Positions 57,130 through 64,000 of a stretch of DNA of 64,000 nucleotides are shown one piece after another. A program made the translations under genes and the position numbers. Location of the stretch: positions 64,713,094 through 64,777,093 of the forward strand of contig CP136065.1 in the NCBI GenBank assembly GCA_032622095.1. The letters are read 5' to 3'. The first letter of the stretch is position 1; every line of letters begins with the position of its first letter. This stretch comes from Siphonodentalium dalli. Lineage: Eukaryota > Mollusca > Scaphopoda > Gadilida > Siphonodentaliidae. The notes beneath the pieces were generated by a model. It made no database searches, was not told the DNA's origin, and saw only the letters and a list, made by a program, of their open reading frames with translations.

Positions 57130-57886
57130 GTGCATCTATATATATATTTGCGAATGTATATCTGCCTGTCTGTGTCTGTGTTCTACAGAAATTCACGGGG
57201 GACCATCTAAATGGCATCAAAGTGGTCTAACAGGGGTATCTTTTTACGAGGAAGACAATGGTGCGGGTTATAATTTTCTAAAGTGACGCGGTTGTTGTCA
57301 GGAGCAGAAAAGGGGAGGGCAGCAAAAATTGTCGCCGATTTCCAACAAACTTATACATAATCATCTCCATAATATGAGGAATCTAATGGTATGGTTTAAA
57401 TATGTCAAAAGTGGCGCGTCTGAGTCAGTGTGCACGGAAGTTGAGAGGGGTACCACAATTTATAAAACTATTTTTAGCGCCAATTTCCAGCAAATTGCTA
57501 CACATTCTTCTCTATGATACACAGTGCATATCGAATCTAATCGTGTGATTTAAAGACGCAAATTGGTCCCGTTTGGGTGAGAGATGGGGGGGGGCACTAA
57601 ATTTCATAAGATAATTTGTTTAGTGCCGATTACCACCAAACTTATACATAATAATCTCCATGAAATCAGTACTTATAGCGCTTATAGCTGCCAAGAGTGG
57701 CGCCATTCGAGTCAGTGGTGCACTGGAGGGGAGGGTTACCACAATTGATCTAATTATTTTAGCTTCGATTTCCATCAAATTGATACACATTCTTCTCCAT
57801 GCTATCAGGAGTCTATTCCCATCAAATATATACAGTAGATGGGTTCACGTCACTTTAATCTGGGCATCACCGGGTAACCCTGCTAG
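57130..57886 (-). mobile_element. Pearl/Helitron-like element, third family, about 145-bp tandem units
   Basis: Read on minus it starts near TACTAGCAGGGTTACCCGGT (GGGTAACCC hairpin and CTAG, as in the other pearl-like ends) and finishes in a CAGACACAGACAGGCAG microsatellite. The core has about four diverged units with GCCGATTTCCA-CAAA, TACACATTCTTCTCC-like and GGGGTACCACAATT-like blocks at about 57337, 57479, 57628 and 57767. Confidence 0.7.
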
Positions 57887-59214
57887 TATTATATGTTAAT
57901 CCAAATGTCAAGAAGATTACTTTGGTCATATTTTTAAGGGACATTTTGGGAAGAGCGTTCTCAACAAGTATACAGTTTGATTATTTGGAAATGAATAACT
58001 GCCAAACACAGTACATGGTTTGAACTAGTAAACGGCTCAATTTAATTGAGAGCAACACTGTTATTTAGAGTGGAAATTGTTGTTGTCAGACAACAGACAA
58101 CAAATCGAGTATTTTCTTACTTTCTGCTACATATTTGTGACTAAATTAGTGGGTACCAGTTGGAAATATCCAATGATAGAGACCTTTTGCAAAATAACTG
58201 TTACGACTACGGATAGGATAGATTGTCGTAGTAAGGTGGACACCATCACAATTTACCTATCATGGTTATTTGGTGAGACGGCATATATATGCCCCACTAT
58301 ATTCAGTTACACATATATTTTTACAGAAAAATTAATGCGTATCTCTTTAAGATTCCATGTTCTTATTCGTGTTGTGTACCACGCGGCTAATGTTAGAGCG
58401 TCTCCACGCATGGCCAGTGGCATTTCTTTGACACATCTGCACATAATTAATTAATCTGAGTGGGGTATATTTCGTCTCACATAAGAACCCCCGCGCGTAA
58501 AGATCGAATTGTGGCCGTATACTGACAGGATATTGTCCATAACCGTATTCGTATTCGTGACTAGGAGGAGCCTCTAGTGCGCACCTGGTCGTAACATACG
58601 CCGATTTTGTATTATGATCTAATATCATGTTCATTGATCGGTAGTACTAGAGATGGAAGCTCTAGATGTTAAGTACCGCCAATCCGCAGAAAGTAGTGTC
58701 TGATGCCCCTTATATTTGACAAAAGTGTCGCCAATTCCTATTCGCTTATCAGCATGATTCTCGGATCAGACCACTCAATGCCAATCCAAGATAAATGGTT
58801 TGACATTTCCGATGGAGATTCAAAGAGATGTGTTCAATATTGATAATTCCATGTCAATTATAGCATCAGTGAAGCATATTCCAACGTTTCATCGTCAGCG
58901 TACAGTCTAGTGAGAACACAAGTGTTCCAATCATATATAGACCTACTTCGATTATCTTCATCCCCCGCAGGCATGCAGGGATGTTGAACAAATTGGGGGG
59001 GGGCGGAGGGCGGTTGCAAACAGTGGATAGAGATTTCGGACCAAAAGTAGATTAAAATTGTTTGAATAGTTTAATAGTCCAACTAGTATTTATTCATTGT
59101 GAAAAGTTTTTTTGACAAAAAGTCTGGTATTTTATTCCTTTTTTTTTTTTTTTTTGGGACTGAATTAGTGGCTATCATGGAAATGTCCAATGATATATAT
59201 AGAAGGTATTTAGT
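57887..59214. other. No gene recognised
   Basis: Includes a G-rich stretch near 58996 (GGGGGGGGCGGAGGGCGG) and a run of 20 T near 59135. The 125-codon frame at 58077-58454 has no recognisable motif. Confidence 0.5.
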
Positions 59215-59420
59215 CGGAAATTTCATGTTCGTCTGATTGATTGATCATTGGTGCCCCCGGTAAGTATTAAGGATATGTTCCAATCCACCACGGCGTTATT
59301 TCGCGTACTATTATCACTATAGTGTAATTATGTATATCGAAAAGCCATGTTACTAATTTATTATAGTGGATTGGCTTCCGGTGATGCCCACACGCAAGCG
59401 TCATATTTGTTATTGTAGCC
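59215..59420 (+). repeat. Local duplication, first copy
   Basis: TTTCATGTTCGTCTGATTGA, GTAAGTATTAAGGATATGTT and CCAATCCACCACGGCGTTAT recur about 940 bp downstream (60155-60340). No coding content. Confidence 0.8.
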
Positions 59421-59679
59421 GATCGACCCACGGCTGTCTTCTCGATAAAACGTCTCCAAATTCGGACAACTGGTTCTGTTCACCCACACACCAATGCCAC
59501 TGCCACTTGGATACTTCCGCGTTCAATTAGCACCATGCATAAGCTAAAATCATGCTAGTCACATCAATATGGTGTGTTTGTCTAGCCACCCGTGGACCAA
59601 TGTTCCACGCTTACAATTAGGTCCTTCCGACCCGACAAACTCACGGTGGGGAATCACGTGGTTATTATACGAAATATTA

Positions 59680-59960
59680 GTATTTTGCTATAACATTCTT
59701 ACCAAAGTTGCCAGTCGGAGGTTCATGGAATACACCAGTCCATACATCAAGAAGAATCCTTCGACTGACAGCTTTGGTCAGAATGTTAGAGCAAACAACT
59801 GTGCGTGTCGAAACAATTGACGTATCAGCTTGTCTAAAAAATAGTATAGAATATGCTCGTAGCTGCCAAAATACTATATAATATGTCATATCCTATAGCT
59901 GATATCCTTTTTTCCTCGTTTCTGGTCCAGTTTGCGATCGCATGGGCCATTCTGAATGCG
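59680..59960 (+). repeat. Dispersed repeat, copy of 10600-10905
   Basis: ACATTCTTACCAAAGTTGCC, GAATACACCAGTCCATACAT, GACAGCTTTGGTCAGAATGT, GTAGCTGCCAAAATACTATA in order. Confidence 0.82.
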
Positions 59961-60154
59961 TGGTACTCATAAAGTCGAAACCACATGATTCCGCATCGTG
60001 AAACTGGCCAAGATACTCAACTCATTTAGCGTGGAACACCAATCCATTGTTCTCGGGAATCGAACCATCCTCGCAATTATTGGGTAAGGTCCCACAATGA
60101 CCAGGGGAGGAAGTATTAACCTTATTTCCAACACTGAGTAATAGGAGAATTGTG

Positions 60155-60340
60155 TTTCATGTTCATCTGACTGATTGATCATTGGCGGCCCCCCTCTGGT
60201 AAGTATTGAGAATATGTTCCAATCCATCACCGGGTTATTTCGTGGACTATCCTGTAATTCTCTGTATCGAAAAACCATTTTTGTAATTAGGGGTTTGGCC
60301 TCCGGCTAAACACACACGCGACCGTCATATTTGTTATGGG
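60155..60340 (+). repeat. Local duplication, second copy
   Basis: GTTTCATGTTCATCTGACTG, GTAAGTATTGAGAATATGTT, CCAATCCATCACCGGGTTAT match 59215-59420 in order and orientation. Together with the repeat at 59680-59960 this gives a repeated block structure. Confidence 0.8.
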
Positions 60341-60443
60341 AGCTGATGGACCAGAGACTGTATGTCCGAGTCCACTGTTCATGTGATAGACTTATAGTAC
60401 CCTCATTATGGTGGTGTCTGTTGAGTTAGCTATGCTGTTGTGT

Positions 60444-60520
60444 GCCTCGGTGGCTCAATCGGTAAGGGGCGCTGCTCCAAACAGCCTCGCTCTCCTGTGC
60501 TGGCGATATGAGTCAATTCC
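60444..60520 (+). mobile_element. tRNA-derived SINE head (degraded)
   Basis: GCCTCGGTGGCTCAATCGGT matches the RNA polymerase III A-box pattern TGGCNNARTNGG; about 45 bp later GATATGAGTCAATTCC is a worn B box (expected GATACGAGTTCGATTCC-like). The tRNA fold is lost, so this is a SINE promoter region, not a tRNA gene. The SINE body beyond about 60520 is not recognised. Confidence 0.65.
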
Positions 60521-61866
60521 TATTGATAATTTCAGACCGAAAAAGGTTGATATTATTAAATTTTATAACAAATATTTGGGTGTAAATATGACCAATTATC
60601 TAATATTTACCTATTTTCAGTCAACATTTTCGACTAAGTTCGCCACCAGAAACTGTTGTAAATTGTCAAACGATAGAGGGTGTATGAAAGTTTGAGTTAC
60701 ATGTACTAGTTGGAAAGGTATAACTCAGGGGGAGGGCATAACAATGGTAGAGTCAGTTTGACATTTAAGTCGTGCACAACAACAGACATGTACACTTAAC
60801 CATGTATCTGCTATAGGTTTGAATTGTTTAGCTAGTTGGAAGGTTTCAGGTTTATGTAACAATGGGAAATCGTCTAACAGTATTCCTGTAAGTATGACAA
60901 GCTAGTTCCCATGCAGTTGTGATATGTAGATGTTATTGTTGTTACAATACCCAGGTTGTATATCAATCAATCGAGACCTATAGTTAAGCGTCAACTGAGA
61001 CTATGGGACATCTTGCCTGGTCCCGGACTATAAACCTTGCCACCGCTCTGATTTGAGCGTCGTTATTATAGACCGATATAGACCAGCGCCATTTTGGATT
61101 TCCGGGAAGAATTCTGCCCGGGACTAATATGGAACAGCTCATGCTGGTTTGCCGAAGTGACATGTGTGTTGTGTTCAAAGATCCAAGTTTGACTAGATTA
61201 TGCCGATCTCTATGGTGTGAATAAATTATCAAAACATATTTCTTTGATATCCGATTATATAAGATAGCGATGGTCCGTATTGGTCTCTTATAGGAGAACA
61301 CGTTACAGAGCGGTAGCGTCGTAGTGTTTCACCTATGCGCCATTTTCGAGCAAACTATGACGGCACTGCATATTATATGCCGAGTGGCCAAATAATGAAT
61401 TGCGACCGACTATAGCCTTTTACCTCCGAGGACCGAGGATAGGAAACCGCAGTCTGGAAGTGAATATACAGAGAAATATACGTCCGTCCATATTTTTGCG
61501 TTGCCTTTAATGGTGTCTGCCATCAGGTTTCCCCTGACAACCACGACATATAGTTAATATTTATTTGCATCATAATTCAAGCGATGTAACATAATACGCC
61601 CATGCGAATGTAGAGAGAAGTTCTATTGGCAAACATCCTTATAAGGATAGTATGCATACATAATAACATGTTATAAGTGCACAGCCTGTGTAGTGAACAG
61701 TTTGGTACTAAATGATATTAATAGAAGGTAGTGTATAATCGCATGCAGAAAAGCTGTATGTCGTGGACTAACTGGGATTATTATATTTAATATAATCGCG
61801 AAACTCAAACATTGCATGCCCGTTTAAGACTTAAGACTGTGGAAATTGAATATTTAGCAATAAATA
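60521..61866. other. No gene recognised
   Basis: Non-coding by eye. A 105-codon minus frame at 60984-61301 has no motif. Contains CCCGGGACTA / TCCCGGACTA words near 61020 and 61117 that may belong to an old palindromic repeat. Confidence 0.45.
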
Positions 61867-62200
61867 TTAAGCTAAAATACTAAATCCGGCCAGTTATGGG
61901 GCCATCTCCTTTTATACTTTACAGCATATATGCAACGAATGAATGAATTCGAGCCACAAATTAGTGCAAAATACACCCATGTGCTTTATGAATGATCAAA
62001 ACAACATGGTAATTATTATGAAAATGAATAAATGGCTGGAGTCATAAATTACCATATTGTTTGCATTATTCATAGAGCATGTGAGTGTATTTTTGCACTA
62101 ATCCATGGGCTCAAATTCATTCATGTGTTGCATATATTCTGTTGAGTATAAAAGTAGATGGTCCAAGCAATGGCCGGATTTAGTGTACAGTTCCCTTTAA
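61867..62200. mobile_element. TTAA-flanked palindromic MITE with CTAAATCCGGCCA arms
   Basis: TTAAGCTAAAATACTAAATC at the left and the inverse of TTAAAGGGAACTGTACACTA at the right, followed by matching ATCCGGCCA, ATATATGCAAC-like, AATTAGTGCAAAATACAC-like blocks and a central ATGGTAATTATTATG / CATAAATTACCAT hairpin. Nearly a full-length palindrome with many mismatches. Confidence 0.78.
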
Positions 62201-62550
62201 GCTTAATTCAAGGCAGTGTTTCAATTAGAGTTATTATTGGTCTAACTTAGTCATAAAGTTAGTCACAGTGACTCGCTGAAATGTCATGGTTAATCAAGGT
62301 GAACCCAAATGCTTCTGACTACCCCTAAGTTAGTCATATTGACAGTGTCCCCGGCCCATGCGTGGTCTTCGTAACAAGTTGTCCGCAAACATAGAAGAAC
62401 ATGAAATGGAATACACCCACTGGTGATAAACATTGAGTAGCTATGTATGACCAGGAGTTATCTCCCGTGATATCCGGCATGTCTGAAAAATGTCGTGCCT
62501 TATTAGCCTCGTTAAAGACGCCCTGTCCGGTTGGACGCCATAAAACTATA

Positions 62551-62809
62551 CAAGCCTTGAAATAGTGTGTCTGTCATTTGCAGAATGAGGTCCCCAGAGG
62601 GTGAATTTAGTGATGCTACCCCGCATAGCGGGCTAGCATCACCAAATTCACCCTCTGGGGACCTCATTCTGCTTGCACCTCAGCAGAATGGGGTCCCCAG
62701 AGGTTGAATTTGGTGATGCTATATAGCCCGCTATGCGGGGTAGCATCACTAAATTCACCCTCTGGGGACCTCAATTCTGCAAATGACAGGCACACTATTT
62801 CAAGGCATA
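62551..62809. mobile_element. hAT-like double-hairpin MITE, well preserved
   Basis: Starts CAAGCCTTGAAATAGTGTG and ends CACACTATTTCAAGGC. Flanks AAACTATA (62543-62550) and AGACTATA (62810-62817) match at 7 of 8. Two adjacent hairpins, about 62584-62676 and 62685-62780, each of GGTCCCCAGAGG(G/T)TGAATTT arms around GCTATGCGGGG or CCCCGCATAGCGGGC. Confidence 0.9.
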
Positions 62810-63049
62810 AGACTATACCATCAGCACGTTTTTATAACAGGGACTAATTAGATCCGGCCCACGTCCACATTAATAGGAGAATTTGACGACATGATAGCGG
62901 CTTTCAAAATGGGAAGTTTTAAAGTGATGTGAAACACCCCGGCAGGGTGATCAAATATATAGAAATGGGAATAATGTTTCTCGATGTATAGTTATTTTTC
63001 ACAAATATATATATATAGTATATCCAAATTTACAAAACACACAGTCATT

Positions 63050-63310
63050 AGTATGTATTAATTAAATGCATCCCAGCGACTATCGGTGTCGAAATCCTTT
63101 TTGTTAGTTTATCGCAGATAGACGCGTCCCGATTCGAGAAGTAAATATTTACAATTGCGCGCAGTTCAGATGATGTGTTCTATGGGGTGGTACGGTCGAT
63201 TTGCTTGAGATTTTCGGCGATGTTAGTAGAATGCGACTTTCCTTCAAATGGCATAAGGCCTGAATAGTAAATTATCAGTTTCAAGGAACCCGAACAAGTC
63301 CTTAATATGT
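63050..63310 (+). repeat. Dispersed repeat, copy of 16522-16790
   Basis: ATTCGAGAAGTAAATATTTA, TACGGTCGATTTGCTTGAGA, TTTTCGGCGATGTTAGTAGA in order. Confidence 0.72.
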
Positions 63311-63588
63311 CTTTAACACGATTTTGAATCTTTTTCACGTTAGGAAATATTCCAATGGTCGTATGTTATAAAGAGCGTCCATGGGTCTGTCACCCAAAAA
63401 CCCGGAGATAACAACGAACTTTCTGCATTACAAGCTTTCATTATTGTTTTCTACGCATTACCTTTCGATGAGTTGTGATAATATTGGTGATATATAACGT
63501 CCAGACATTAAAATGATTTGATCATTTATTTACAAAAGTTCAATAGTATATCTTCGGGTCGTCGGTATGGCTTCTCCTAGTTGGGTTC
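63311..63588. other. No gene recognised
   Basis: AT-rich with one ATAAAGAGCG word near 63370. On the minus strand TAAATAAATGATC near 63520 could be a poly(A) signal for a gene beyond the window; not supportable alone. Confidence 0.35.
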
Positions 63589-63745
63589 GTCTTCCTGTCG
63601 TCTGCATGAATCGGGTTCTTATCGTGTCTTCATATGTTGAGGGCGTCTTCCTGTCGTCTGCGTTAATCGGGGATCTCTTGTGTCTTCATGGGTTGAGTCG
63701 TTGATCTCTAGTTGAGTACATCGACCTGTCGTCTGCTATCGTCGG
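63589..63745. repeat. Degenerate tandem repeat with CCTGTCGTCTGC
   Basis: CTTCCTGTCGTCTGC occurs at 63590 and 63646 and CGACCTGTCGTCTGC near 63720, each followed by a loosely shared ATCGGG and TCTTGTGTCTTCATG block. Period about 56 to 76 bp. The 66-codon frame at 63712-63912 overlaps it and is not supported as a gene. Confidence 0.65.
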
Positions 63746-64000
63746 GTGCGCTTTGTCGTTGGTACATCAGGGATGCGTTGTTCGGAAATACAAGCTTTTT
63801 TGCTTACCACATAATTCCGACCATCTTGCTGCTAGCGTCCTTTCTTCTTGGTATATCTGCTTCAGTCGTACGGGTACGCGTGTCGGCTGATAAAGGTATC
63901 AGGGCATACTGATTTGGCTATGAATTTTCGTGTTATTTTATACAGCTTCTAATCGTGGCATTTTTCTTCGATGATTGTATGGAGCGTTTCTGGCGCGGCC

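Noticed and set aside
58077-58454. 125-codon plus-strand frame as a gene
   Set aside because: No family pattern, opposed by another open frame, surrounded by repeats.
60444-60520. Functional tRNA gene
   Set aside because: A box is good but the B box is eroded and the arms do not pair; it fits a SINE head.

Overview
The window reads as nuclear DNA of an invertebrate animal. It is AT-rich, has spliced genes with long introns and carries dense small transposons. The best guess is a mollusc or another lophotrochozoan: the jockey/CR1-type LINE, the 'pearl'/Helitron-like repeats with internal tandem units and CTGT microsatellites, and the TCAAGGTCA-rich repeats are all typical of mollusc assemblies. 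Species is not determinable by eye. Nothing bacterial, phage or organellar was seen.

Only two host genes can be supported, both from splice-consistent exons. (1) A plus-strand gene has four exons at 5451-5646, 8296-8376, 8894-8971 and 11200-11643. Its phases match throughout and it ends in a stop. It resembles the C-terminal domain of mitochondria-eating proteins (MIEAP/SPATA18 family); its 5' exons were not found. (2) A minus-strand gene resembling TMEM272 has three exons at 53242-53413, 34862-34921 and 33550-34016. It encodes four membrane segments and a conserved CP-x-QP-x-IP-x-YLLVGG motif. Its first visible intron is about 18.3 kb and holds the most striking object in the window: a satellite of roughly 51-bp monomers (34924-53127, interrupted) with young higher-order repeats.

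Layout. 1-3460: degraded LINE. 3460-12700: MIEAP-like gene with MITE-filled introns and a TTAA element starting 29 bp after its stop. 12700-33500: no host gene, wall-to-wall non-autonomous elements (hAT-like with 8-bp duplications, TA-flanked palindromic MITEs, TTAA-flanked families, a CACTA-like element, Helitron/pearl-like tandem elements, a LINE tail). 33550-53413: TMEM272-like gene and its intronic satellite, itself invaded by two head-to-tail pearl-like elements (44498-45883) and by a 6.3-kb CACTA-like element (46216-52505), which contains a 2.4-kb insert with an exact 8-bp target duplication. 53414-64000: repeats only (a long inverted repeat at 55146-55521, a pearl-like array at 57130-57886, a tRNA-derived SINE head, and TTAA- and hAT-type MITEs).

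The elements are layered, so a relative insertion order can be read: satellite, then CACTA-like element, then its 2.4-kb guest; TTAA element, then hAT-like MITE; GC-rich repeat, then TTAA element. No intact transposase, integrase or reverse transcriptase was seen, so all mobile elements here are non-autonomous or dead.
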